Positions 33,279 to 41,463 of a stretch of DNA of 64,000 bases are shown here, in pieces. The notes beneath the pieces are model-generated. The model did not search any database. It saw nothing but the letters and a program-made list of their open reading frames with translations, and was not told the DNA's origin. The stretch is from NCBI GenBank assembly GCA_016190665.1, contig JACPQD010000029.1:1-64000 (forward strand). Reading direction: 5' to 3'. The stretch is from Chloroflexota bacterium. Lineage in GTDB: Bacteria; Chloroflexota; Dehalococcoidia; JACPQD01. The position numbers and the translations under genes were made by a program. Positions within the stretch are counted from its first letter, which is position 1. Every line of letters starts with the position of its first letter.

Positions 33279-35003
33279 ATGCAACAGAAGAACTTATTGA
33301 CGTGGGCAACCTGCCTGGCCGCCGCCGGGCTCCTGATCGGCGGCTGCAGTCCGGCGGTGGCGCCAACTCCAGCGCCCAAGAAGGAGGCGGCGGCGCCGAA
33401 GGCGCCGGCGGCGCAGACGGCCGCCCCCAAGCCCGCCGTACCTTCGCCGTCCCCTAAAACCGCGGCGGAGACGCCGCGCTCCGGCGGCATACTGAGGGGG
33501 ACCGTGAACCAGGACACCCCCAGTTTCGACCCTCATCAGGAGATCTGGTGGGGACTGCTCACCGTCAGCCAGGCGGCCATGAATGGCCTCCTGGAGATGG
33601 ACCCGGCGGACCCGAGCTGGAAGATGCTACCGGGCCTGGCGGAAACCTGGGAGATAAGCAAAGAGGGTTCTGTGGTGACCTTCAACCTCAGGAAGGGCAT
33701 CAAATGGCACGACGGCAAGCCCTTCACCTCCGCTGACGCCAAGTTCAGCGTCGAGAGGATGGCTAACCCTCCGCGGGGCTCCGCCGCACCCAGAAAAGAG
33801 GCCTTCGAGACCATCGCCAAGGTAGAAGCGCCCGACGACTACAAGCTGGTCATCACCTTGAAGTACCCGGATGCGCAGTTCCTGGATGTGATCGCTTATG
33901 GGATGCACCTGATGCTTCCCAGGCACATCGTCGAACCGCTGGGAGCCGCCAAGATCAGAAAGCCAGACGAGGTGATCGGCACCGGCCCCTTTAGATTCAA
34001 GAGCTATCAGTCCGGCGTGGGGTGGGAGCTGGTCAAGAACCCGGACTACTGGAAGAAAGGCATGCCCTACCTGGACGGGTTGAAGCGCTACATCATCGCT
34101 GATGGCTCCACCCGGTTCAGCGCCTTCAGGACGAAGCAGATAGATATCGGCGACAAGAGCCCCGGTTTGTCGGTGGTGCAAGAGAAGCTGCTGAAGGAAA
34201 GCAGCGAATCTTCAGAGATCTTTATCAGTTCTGGCGCGGTCAACGCCCTTTGGGGCGTCTGGATGAACGTCGGGGCGCGCCCTATGGACGATGTGCGGGT
34301 GCGCAAGGCGATAAACCTGGGCGTCGACCGCCTACAGATACAGAAGCTGCTGGCGGAAACGGTCCCGCCGGGCATCATCGGCGGCCTCGTGTTCCCCATC
34401 TCGCCCTTCGCCAGGACCGCGGACGAGATATCGAAGATGCCTGGCTTGAGACAGCCGAAGGATGCGGACATCGCTGAGGCCAAAAAGCTCATGGCCGATG
34501 CCGGATATCCCAACGGCTTCGAACTGCGATTCGTGGCCCGGAACCGGGCGGAGGATGCCGAGGCGATATCGGTGGTGATCGAGGCGTTGAAGAAGATCAA
34601 TGTTTCGGGCACTGTCCGGCAGCTAGAATCGGTATCCTATTTCGATGCGCTGGCGAAGCACGACTTCGTCGCCAGCGTGACGGCGGTGGGGCCCTGGCAT
34701 CCCGACCCCCGTTTCACCTTCAGCAATCTCTATGTGACTGGCGGCGGCCGGAACTACGCCAATATCTCCGACCCCCGCATAGACAAGCTTGTCGAACAAC
34801 AGTCCAGGACGCCGGACCGCGAGGCGCGCAAGAAGCTCGTCCGCGAAGCGGAGCAGCTTCTGCTCGACGAGATCATTCCCGTGGCCCCGTTGTTCTGGAG
34901 GTCCATCCGGAACGCCCAGTGGAAGACGGTGAGAGGGTATCCCGGCTTCGGGCTTACCTATTATGAGGGCCACCGCATGGAGGACGTCTGGCTGACGAGG
35001 TAA
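33279..35003 (+). CDS. Family-5 (DppA/OppA-type) substrate-binding lipoprotein
   Basis: About 574 residues. The start is ATG 33279, 7 bases after AAGGAGG at 33265-33271. A lipoprotein signal with lipobox LIGGC is followed by a 45-residue Ala/Pro/Lys linker and an SBP_bac_5 domain. Family marks are PGLAETWEISKEGSVVTFNLRKGIKWHDGKPFTSADAKFSVERM (split pattern, residues about 125-170) and VRVRKAINLGVDRLQI. The C-terminal DVWLTR ending is shared with the three paralogues in this window. It delivers a peptide or other organic solute to an ABC importer, but no permease or ATPase gene adjoins it. The next gene is an acyl-CoA mutase, so the ligand may be an acid or peptide that is catabolised (inference). 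Confidence 0.9.
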   Translation: MQQKNLLTWATCLAAAGLLIGGCSPAVAPTPAPKKEAAAPKAPAAQTAAPKPAVPSPSPKTAAETPRSGGILRGTVNQDTPSFDPHQEIWWGLLTVSQAAMNGLLEMDPADPSWKMLPGLAETWEISKEGSVVTFNLRKGIKWHDGKPFTSADAKFSVERMANPPRGSAAPRKEAFETIAKVEAPDDYKLVITLKYPDAQFLDVIAYGMHLMLPRHIVEPLGAAKIRKPDEVIGTGPFRFKSYQSGVGWELVKNPDYWKKGMPYLDGLKRYIIADGSTRFSAFRTKQIDIGDKSPGLSVVQEKLLKESSESSEIFISSGAVNALWGVWMNVGARPMDDVRVRKAINLGVDRLQIQKLLAETVPPGIIGGLVFPISPFARTADEISKMPGLRQPKDADIAEAKKLMADAGYPNGFELRFVARNRAEDAEAISVVIEALKKINVSGTVRQLESVSYFDALAKHDFVASVTAVGPWHPDPRFTFSNLYVTGGGRNYANISDPRIDKLVEQQSRTPDREARKKLVREAEQLLLDEIIPVAPLFWRSIRNAQWKTVRGYPGFGLTYYEGHRMEDVWLTR

Positions 35004-35133
35004 ATGATGAATGCGGAATGATGAATGGGACCTCTCCCTGAATCCCTCCCCTGAAGAGGGAGAGACTTTTCCCCCTTCCTTCGTAGGGAAGGGGGCCAGG
35101 GGGTTAGGTTGCTGACTGCTGAGGGCTATTAGG

Positions 35134-36846
35134 ATGTTTCGCAAAGATTCCCTGGCTGACATAGACAAGCGCCGAAAGCAGTGGGAGGAGGGGACTCTCA
35201 AGAAGTCCCTGGAGAGGTTTGGCGCTAAGAAGAGTCCGAACCGGTTTTACACTCCCCTGGATGTCCCGGCCCATGATTTCCTCAACGATGTGGGCTTCCC
35301 CGGCCAGTATCCCTTCACCGCCGCCGAGGCGCCGGTGGCCATGGAGGAGAGCGGGTTCAAGAAACCCAAAATCTATGCCGGGTATGGCATCCCCGAGGAT
35401 ACCAGGGACTACTACAAGTCCATGCTGGCCACGGGGCGCGGCGAATCGCCCCATATGGCTTTTGACCTGCCCACGCAGTGCGGCTACGATTCCGATGCGC
35501 CTATCGCCTGGGGCGAGGTGGGAAAGACCGGGGTCGCGGTCAACTCCCTGCGCGATTTCGAGATAATTTATGAAGCCTATCAAGGTGAGCACGACCTGGA
35601 CAAGATCTACTCGAGCTGGGTCATCAACGCCCCGGCCAACATCATACTGGCCATGTACGTCGCCATAGGCGAGAAGCGGGGGATTCTGCCATCCAGGCTG
35701 GCCTGCGTCCCCCAGAACGACATCCTCAAGGAATACGTGTCGCGCGGCACCTACATCTTCCCTCCTCAACCCTCCATGAGGCTGGTCCGCGATACCATCA
35801 CCTACTGTACAAGGAACATGCCCCTGGCCAGTCCCGTGATGATCAGCGGCGCGCATATTCGAGAGGCCGGGTCTACAGCGCCCCAGGTGCTGGCTTTCAC
35901 TTTCGCCAATGGCATCGCCTACGCCCAGTTGGGTATCGACGCCGGCCTTGGCATCGACGACTTCGCCCCCAATCTGACTTTCCTGCACCTGGGCGGCAGC
36001 ATGGAGATGTTCCAGGAGATAGCCCTGCAGCGGGCCGGACGGCGCATGTGGGCGAAGATCATGCGAGAGCGCTTCGGGGCGAAGGACCCGGAGAGCTGGG
36101 TGTCCCGCGTCTTCCGGGGCGCCATCATTGGCAACTCAACCACTACGGCTCAGAGGCCACTGAATAACCTTACCAGGACCATTGTAGGAGGAGTTGCCTC
36201 GGCGCTGTCCGGCGGCGGAGGAGAGGTGCATCCGGCCTACGATGAGCCTCTGGGCCTCGGTTACAGTCTGGAGGGCCGCCAGCTTATGAGGGATGCCGAG
36301 CGGATAATAAGATATGAAGCGAAGCTCTGCGACGTGATCGATCCGCTGGCTGGCTCCTATTACGTGGAGGGGCTCACCGACAAAATCGAGTCTGAGGCGT
36401 GGCAGATTCTAGGGAGAATCGATGCTATGGGGGGCGCCGTCGCCTCCATCGAGAGCGGGTGGATGGGCCGTGAGATCGCTCGGAGCGCCTACGAGTATCA
36501 AAAAAAGCTGGAGACAGGCGAGGAGGTCCGCGTGGGGGTTAATCAGTTCCTCGGCCCCCACGAGCTGGAGGTTATGCCTACGCGTCTGGTGCCGCATCCT
36601 TACGATCCTGCCAAACGGGAGGATGCCGAGCGGCGCCAGATCGCCAACACCGCGAAACTGAAGCGAGAGCGAGACAACTCGGAAGTGGCGCGAACTCTGA
36701 GGCGGCTTCGAGAGGCGGCCCTGGATGAGAGGGTCAATATCCTGCCCCCCATCCTGGAGGCTGTAAAGGCCTACGCCACGCTGGGCGAGATGTGCGACGT
36801 GATGAGACAGGTCTTCGGCGAGTATACCGCTTTCGACAGGGCATAG
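35134..36846 (+). CDS. Methylmalonyl-CoA-mutase-like large subunit (divergent acyl-CoA mutase)
   Basis: A 570-residue catalytic TIM barrel of the adenosylcobalamin mutase family; no B12-binding domain is fused and no small subunit gene is seen in the window. Family blocks: HMAFDLPTQCGYDSDAP, VPQNDILKEYVSRGTYIFPP, SGAHIREAG, DPLAGSYYVEGLTDKIE. Compared with methylmalonyl-CoA mutase, the substrate Gln and Arg are kept (Gln194, Arg204; family numbers 197 and 207) and the catalytic His is kept (His241), but its Tyr neighbour is Ala240, and the usual R-G-x-Y-x-T-M-Y block is AAEAPVAME. This suggests a CoA ester with a carboxylate but a bulkier or different side chain than methylmalonyl (inference). 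Lies between two substrate-binding-protein genes. Confidence 0.85.
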   Translation: MFRKDSLADIDKRRKQWEEGTLKKSLERFGAKKSPNRFYTPLDVPAHDFLNDVGFPGQYPFTAAEAPVAMEESGFKKPKIYAGYGIPEDTRDYYKSMLATGRGESPHMAFDLPTQCGYDSDAPIAWGEVGKTGVAVNSLRDFEIIYEAYQGEHDLDKIYSSWVINAPANIILAMYVAIGEKRGILPSRLACVPQNDILKEYVSRGTYIFPPQPSMRLVRDTITYCTRNMPLASPVMISGAHIREAGSTAPQVLAFTFANGIAYAQLGIDAGLGIDDFAPNLTFLHLGGSMEMFQEIALQRAGRRMWAKIMRERFGAKDPESWVSRVFRGAIIGNSTTTAQRPLNNLTRTIVGGVASALSGGGGEVHPAYDEPLGLGYSLEGRQLMRDAERIIRYEAKLCDVIDPLAGSYYVEGLTDKIESEAWQILGRIDAMGGAVASIESGWMGREIARSAYEYQKKLETGEEVRVGVNQFLGPHELEVMPTRLVPHPYDPAKREDAERRQIANTAKLKRERDNSEVARTLRRLREAALDERVNILPPILEAVKAYATLGEMCDVMRQVFGEYTAFDRA

Positions 36847-36892
36847 GGAAAAGGAAGCACAAAGCGCGAAGCGGGGAGCAAGAATCTTAGAG

Positions 36893-36914
36893 TGCGGCGG
36901 CTTGCCGCCGCTTT
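36893..36914 (+). terminator. Probable intrinsic terminator after the mutase gene
   Basis: GCGGCGGC-TT-GCCGCCGC followed by TTTT, 46 bases after the mutase stop. The same 18-base palindrome recurs at 45077-45094. A second small palindrome, GCAGG-CAAG-CCTGC, follows at 36921-36934. Confidence 0.6.
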
Positions 36915-36961
36915 TGAAAGCGCAGGCAAGCCTGCGTACTCCAAAGTCAGGAGGCATTACG

Positions 36962-38653
36962 ATGAAGAAAGGGATGCTGGCACTACTTTCAGTTCTGGGT
37001 CTTCTTCTGGCTAGCTGCGCTCCCGCTGCGGCGCCCCCGCCCACCACGGCGCCCAAGGCGGCTGCGCCCCCAACCGCCCAGCCCAGTGCCGCGAAACCGG
37101 CGGCTACTGCGGCGCCGGCGGCCCCGGCGGCTACGCCAAAGCCGGCCGCAGGTCAGCCGAGGTCAGGCGGGATTCTATATGTCAGCCACCCCGGCGACCC
37201 GGCGAGCTACGACCCTATCCAGGAATCCTCGCTGGACTCGATATCGCTGATAGCGCCCAATTATAGCGGCATTGTGCAGCATGATCCGCTTCGCCCCACC
37301 GAGGTCATCGGCGATCTGGCGGAGAAGTGGGAGACGAGCCAGGACGGCGTGTCCTTCACCTTCAATCTGTTCAGGAACGTGAAATTCCATGACGGCTCAA
37401 CCTTGTCGTCTGAGGATGTTCGTTTTTCCATGGAGCTGGTGCGTGATCCTCCCAGGGGGATTAATAGCACGCGAAAGGAGTGGCTCAAGGCGGTAGACAA
37501 GATCGAGACGCCGGATAAGGATACCGTGAGGATCACCTTGAAATACCCCAGCGCCTCCTTCCTTCACAACCTCGCCGACGGCCGCATGGTGGCTATCTCC
37601 AGGCGTCTCTGGGAAGCGAAGGGGAATATGAGGAGGGACTTCCTCGGAACTGGGCCGTACAAGTTCAAGTCTTTCACCAACGGCGCCAGCTTCGAGGTAG
37701 TGAAGAACAAAGACTACTTCGTCAAGGACCGCCCCTATCTGGATGGCGTAACCTGGTACATCGTGCCTGACATAGCTACCAGGTTCGCCGCGCTGAGGAC
37801 GCACCGTGTGCACGTGACGCCCCACAACGCCTACGGTTTGCGGGCCACACAGAGCGAGTTGATCCGGAAGGACCTGGCGGACAAGATCAGCATCAACAAA
37901 GTAAACAGCCTCATCTTTTACGCCTTCTGGATGCCGTACAACAAGCCACCGTGGAACGATGTCCGGGTGCGCCGGGCGGTGGACATGGCTATCGATCGCG
38001 AGAAGGTGATCAAGGTGGCCGTGGAGGGCCAGGGCGATCTCGGTGGCTTCATGCCGCCGGGGGGCACCTGGGCCCTTCCGGAGTTCTCCCAACTGCCTGG
38101 CTATCGTCAGCCAAAGGAGGCGGATGTTGCCGAGGCCAAGAGAGTGCTGGCGGAGGCCGGCTACGCCCAGGGCATCAAGACGACGACAGTAACCAGGAAC
38201 GCGCCCCAGTTCGAGAAGGCGATGGTCGCCCTGAAGGAGCAGCTGGCTCCCATAGGCATAGATATAACGGTCAGCCTCAAAGACCTGGTCTCCCTGTCGG
38301 ATATGCTCTACAAGCGTAACTTCGAGACGGCGTATTTCAGCGGCTCCACCAGCTTCGATGACCCCGACCTCGTTTTCGGGCAGAACTTCGTCACCGGCTT
38401 GCCGCGGAACTTTTCCGACTTCTCCGACGAGAAGTTCGACAAGTGGTATGACGAGCAGTCCCGTCTGGTGGACCCGGTAAAGCGCAAGCAGATCGTGCTG
38501 GACATGCAGCGCCGCATGTTCGAGCTGGTCCCCTCCTCTGTCCTGTTCTGGGGCGTGTTCGAGCAGGGGGTGTGGAATGAGGTCAACGGATTAGGGAAAC
38601 ACAACGGCGTCTACAACAACCTGAAGTTTCAGAACGTGTGGCTGGCGGGGTAA
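36962..38653 (+). CDS. Family-5 substrate-binding lipoprotein
   Basis: About 563 residues; start ATG 36962, 7 bases after AGGAGG at 36949-36954. Lipobox LLASC, a 50-residue Ala/Pro/Thr linker, then an SBP_bac_5 domain (GDLAEKWETSQDGVSFTFNL, KFHDGSTLSSEDVRFSMELV, VRVRRAVDMAIDREKVIK) and the shared VWLAG ending. It is a paralogue of the proteins at 33279, 39362 and 53365. No transport permease is adjacent. Its ligand is unknown. Confidence 0.9.
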   Translation: MKKGMLALLSVLGLLLASCAPAAAPPPTTAPKAAAPPTAQPSAAKPAATAAPAAPAATPKPAAGQPRSGGILYVSHPGDPASYDPIQESSLDSISLIAPNYSGIVQHDPLRPTEVIGDLAEKWETSQDGVSFTFNLFRNVKFHDGSTLSSEDVRFSMELVRDPPRGINSTRKEWLKAVDKIETPDKDTVRITLKYPSASFLHNLADGRMVAISRRLWEAKGNMRRDFLGTGPYKFKSFTNGASFEVVKNKDYFVKDRPYLDGVTWYIVPDIATRFAALRTHRVHVTPHNAYGLRATQSELIRKDLADKISINKVNSLIFYAFWMPYNKPPWNDVRVRRAVDMAIDREKVIKVAVEGQGDLGGFMPPGGTWALPEFSQLPGYRQPKEADVAEAKRVLAEAGYAQGIKTTTVTRNAPQFEKAMVALKEQLAPIGIDITVSLKDLVSLSDMLYKRNFETAYFSGSTSFDDPDLVFGQNFVTGLPRNFSDFSDEKFDKWYDEQSRLVDPVKRKQIVLDMQRRMFELVPSSVLFWGVFEQGVWNEVNGLGKHNGVYNNLKFQNVWLAG

Positions 38654-38751
38654 TTGCGGATTGCTGATTGGTGATCGATAAGTCTAGAATCGCAAATCAA
38701 GAATCAAGAATCCCTGAGAGATGGGACGCTAGAAGGGTGAAGACTAGTCGG

Positions 38752-39165
38752 ATGGAAAAGGTACTGTTCATGGTGGAGCAGGAGTCGTCCGATCCGGCTC
38801 AAGACGAGTCAGTACGGGAATGGCTTGACAACGTTCATCTTCCCGGCGTGTTGACTGTGCACGGGGTCGTGCGAGCCACCCTGTACGTGAACAGGGGGCC
38901 CATGTTGGACGCGCTAAACCTGATCGGGCACAGGCAAGACCCTGGTCTGAATCCTCCGGGCAAGGGGTGGTCCGAGGGTCAGGGCAAGTACGTGGCTATC
39001 TATGAAATAGAGACCGAGGACATCAAGAAGACCTTTGAAGCGATAATGCGGTGGGTCCAGGAAATGCAGCGAACCCACAAGGACTTCCGCCATCCCTTTT
39101 TGAAAGTTGTCTCCCGCTATGTGTGGGAGCAGGTAAGCCCTTCAAAGGAGGCCCCGTCCCGGTAA
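38752..39165 (+). CDS. Small conserved-looking protein, possible dimeric alpha-beta barrel
   Basis: About 137 residues from ATG 38752 (MEKVLFMVEQ). The pattern of an initial beta strand, then a WLDNVHLPGVLTVHGVVRATLYV segment and a YVAIYEIETEDI strand resembles EthD-like/ferredoxin-like dimeric alpha-beta barrel proteins, where W-x-x-x-H-L-P is common. The upstream extension to 38668 is in a repeat-like intergenic sequence and is not credible coding. There is no strong ribosome-binding site. Function unknown; such proteins often serve as small catabolic accessory enzymes. Confidence 0.6.
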   Translation: MEKVLFMVEQESSDPAQDESVREWLDNVHLPGVLTVHGVVRATLYVNRGPMLDALNLIGHRQDPGLNPPGKGWSEGQGKYVAIYEIETEDIKKTFEAIMRWVQEMQRTHKDFRHPFLKVVSRYVWEQVSPSKEAPSR

Positions 39166-39244
39166 GTAACGCCGGGCGTGCCACCGACGAACAACAGTCT
39201 GAACCGCTGATTGGCGCAGATTCATGGATTTCGCAGACGGTGTC

Positions 39245-39320
39245 GTAGGGTGGGTGAAGTCGCGATTTCCTCACGTCGCGGAACTCTGAGAAAGTCAGGG
39301 CATCGCGACTTCACCCACCA
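39245..39320. repeat. Palindromic repeat (GTAGGGTGGGT family), copy 1
   Basis: GTAGGGTGGGTGAAGTCGCGAT on the left and ATCGCGACTTCACCCACCA on the right form a 76-bp inverted repeat. Copies with ACGTC in place of AAGTC lie at 41128-41203 and 41301-41376. Confidence 0.7.
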
Positions 39321-39361
39321 AACAGACGATATCACGAGTCGCCATCGAAGGAGGCTTTAGG

Positions 39362-41086
39362 ATGCATCGGAAGGAGTTTCTCATCGCCGCCAGTTGCCTC
39401 ACCGTCCTGGGACTGCTGCTGGCGAGCTGCGGCCCGGCAGCGGCACCCGCGCCTACCGCTGCGGCCAAGCCCCCGGCGCTAGCCGCCCAGCCCACGGCGC
39501 AGGCTGTCCAGCCTACCGCGACCATGGCCGCCCAGAAGCCATCGCCTCCCACGCCTTCTCCTAAGCCGGCTGCCGGCGCGCCCCGATATGGCGGTATCCT
39601 GGCCATCTCTGCAGTGGAAGACCCTCTCAGCATGGACCTTCACCAGGAGTCGGTCATCTCGATTGCGCAGGTGTTGCAGGTCTCCTACAGCGGAGTGGTC
39701 CAGCCCAACCCGGATAAACCTGAGGAGCTCATCGGGGATTTGGCCAAGAGTTGGGAGATGAGCAAGGACGGCCTGACCTACACTTTCCGGCTGCACGACA
39801 ACATCAAATTCCACGACGGGACCGCGCTGACGGCTGAAGATATCAAGTACAGCTACGACCGGCAGCTCAATCCGCCTGCAGGGATTCGCTCCATACGGCG
39901 CGCTGACATAGTAGCCATTGACAAGGTGGAAGCCCTGGACAAGAGCACGGTCAGGTTCGCCCTCAAGTATCCCAGTCCTCCGACGCTGCAGGCCATTGGG
40001 GTGGGCTGGATGGTGATCTACTCGAAGGACTTTGTGGAGAAGAAAGGCCACATGAAGAACGATGTCATGGGCTCCGGGCCTTTCAAGCTGAAACGCTACT
40101 CACAGGGCGTCTCTCTCGAGCATGTGAAGCACAGCGAGTATTTTGTGCCTGGCCGTCCCTATCTGGATGGAATCACCTTCTACATTATCAAGGATGCCGC
40201 GGCGCGGCTGGCCGCGCTGAGGACCGGGCAGATAAAGCTGACCGGGGTGCAGGCGGCGGGCTTGACGTCAACGGATGCCGAGACGCTCGCGAAGAGTGGG
40301 TCGACGGTTCAGGTCGTGCCCTACAACAGCCTCGCCTTCAGCAATCTGGTGTTCAACACCGAGCAGAAGCCGTGGTCGGATATCAGGGTGCGCAAGGCGG
40401 CCCACCTGGCTATTGATCGTCAGAAGGCCATCGACGTGGTGGCCCAGGGCTACGGCGAGCAGGGCAGTCATATGCCAGGGGAATGGGGCATAGCCCGGGA
40501 CGAACTCCTGACCATGCCAGGATGGCGGCAGCCCAAGGACGCCGACCTCGCTGAGGCGAAAAAGCTGCTGGCCGACGCCGGCTACCCACAGGGCTTCAAG
40601 ACCAAGGCTATGACCATGACGAACAGGAATTACGTGAATCTCTCGGTCTTCCTGGCCGACCAACTGGCGAAGATCGGCATCGAGATGGAGGTGGAAACCA
40701 AAGAGGTGGCCGTGCGCACCAGCTTGTTGAACCAGGGCAATTTCCTCGCCCATCCCCTGGCCACCTCTTCGCTGGGCTACTTCGATCCGCTCAACATAGC
40801 CCGCTACTGGGCGCCGCCCCAAGCGGGCGTCTTCGGCCTGAATTTCCAGCGCTACGTCGACGACAAGATTGTCGATCTCTTCGATAAGCAGGCGCGCACC
40901 ATCGATCCCGCGGAACGCAAAAAGCTGGTGCGCGATCTCGATCTGAGGATGATCGATTCGGCGACGCGGCCCATGGTCTTCTGGTGGAAGGACCTTCTCG
41001 GCATGTGGCCGGAGGTCAAGGACCGCAAGCCGCCCCTTGGCTTCCACAGCGGCTTGAAGTACCAGGATGTCTGGCTGGCGAAGTAG
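39362..41086 (+). CDS. Family-5 substrate-binding lipoprotein
   Basis: A 574-residue lipoprotein. GGAGG precedes the ATG at 39362. Lipobox LLASC is followed by an Ala/Pro/Thr linker of about 55 residues and an SBP_bac_5 domain (GDLAKSWEMSKDGLTYTFRL, KFHDGTALTAEDIKYSYD, IRVRKAAHLAIDRQKAID). The 3' end, coding for the shared DVWLAK ending, has been duplicated twice downstream as non-coding tandem copies. It is followed by the MmgE/PrpD gene but not by transport permeases. Confidence 0.9.
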   Translation: MHRKEFLIAASCLTVLGLLLASCGPAAAPAPTAAAKPPALAAQPTAQAVQPTATMAAQKPSPPTPSPKPAAGAPRYGGILAISAVEDPLSMDLHQESVISIAQVLQVSYSGVVQPNPDKPEELIGDLAKSWEMSKDGLTYTFRLHDNIKFHDGTALTAEDIKYSYDRQLNPPAGIRSIRRADIVAIDKVEALDKSTVRFALKYPSPPTLQAIGVGWMVIYSKDFVEKKGHMKNDVMGSGPFKLKRYSQGVSLEHVKHSEYFVPGRPYLDGITFYIIKDAAARLAALRTGQIKLTGVQAAGLTSTDAETLAKSGSTVQVVPYNSLAFSNLVFNTEQKPWSDIRVRKAAHLAIDRQKAIDVVAQGYGEQGSHMPGEWGIARDELLTMPGWRQPKDADLAEAKKLLADAGYPQGFKTKAMTMTNRNYVNLSVFLADQLAKIGIEMEVETKEVAVRTSLLNQGNFLAHPLATSSLGYFDPLNIARYWAPPQAGVFGLNFQRYVDDKIVDLFDKQARTIDPAERKKLVRDLDLRMIDSATRPMVFWWKDLLGMWPEVKDRKPPLGFHSGLKYQDVWLAK

Positions 41087-41127
41087 AGGTTATAGGTTAG
41101 AGGTTAGGGGGAAGGGGAGAGCAAGCC

Positions 41128-41203
41128 GTAGGGTGGGTTACGTCGCGGTTTCCCGACATGTCGGGGTTGAAAGCAACCAGGAGCATCGCGACGTAACCCA
41201 CCA
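41128..41203. repeat. Palindromic repeat (GTAGGGTGGGT family), copy 2
   Basis: GTAGGGTGGGTTACGTCGCG on the left and CGCGACGTAACCCACCA on the right, 76 bp in total, with an inner CCCGACATGTCGGGG palindrome. It is part of tandem unit 1. Confidence 0.75.
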
Positions 41204-41300
41204 GCGTGCTTGGTTTCCACAGTGGCTTGAAGTACCAGGATGTCTGGCTGGCGAAGTAGAGGTTATAGGTTAGAGGTTAGGGGGAAGGGGAGAGCAAGCC

Positions 41301-41376
41301 GTAGGGTGGGTTACGTCGCGGTTTCCCGACATATCGTGGCTGGAAGCAACCAAGGGCACCGCGACGTAACCCACCA
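41301..41376. repeat. Palindromic repeat (GTAGGGTGGGT family), copy 3
   Basis: Same arms as copy 2; the inner palindrome has diverged (CCCGACATATCGTGG). It is part of tandem unit 2. Confidence 0.75.
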
Positions 41377-41463
41377 GCGCCTGGTTTCCACAGCGGCTTG
41401 AAGTGCCAGGATGTCTGGCTGGCGAAGTGACGCCCGATCTGGCGAGAAAGGCAGGAGGCTGAC

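Larger units (their letters stand above)
41041..41430 (+). repeat. ~172-bp tandem repeat carrying the 3' end of the upstream gene
   Basis: Unit 1 at 41041-41213, unit 2 at 41214-41384 and a partial unit 3 at 41385-41430. Each starts with the last 46 bases of the substrate-binding-protein gene (codons for FHSGLKYQDVWLAK and a stop). It continues with a GAGGTTATAGGTTAGAGG spacer and a copy of the GTAGGGTGGGT palindrome. Units 2 and 3 have no start codon, so the protein ends are pseudogene-like. Confidence 0.85.

Noticed and set aside
39245-41376. Possible CRISPR-like direct repeats
   Set aside because: The repeats are long palindromes joined to copied gene ends, without short regular spacers or cas genes.
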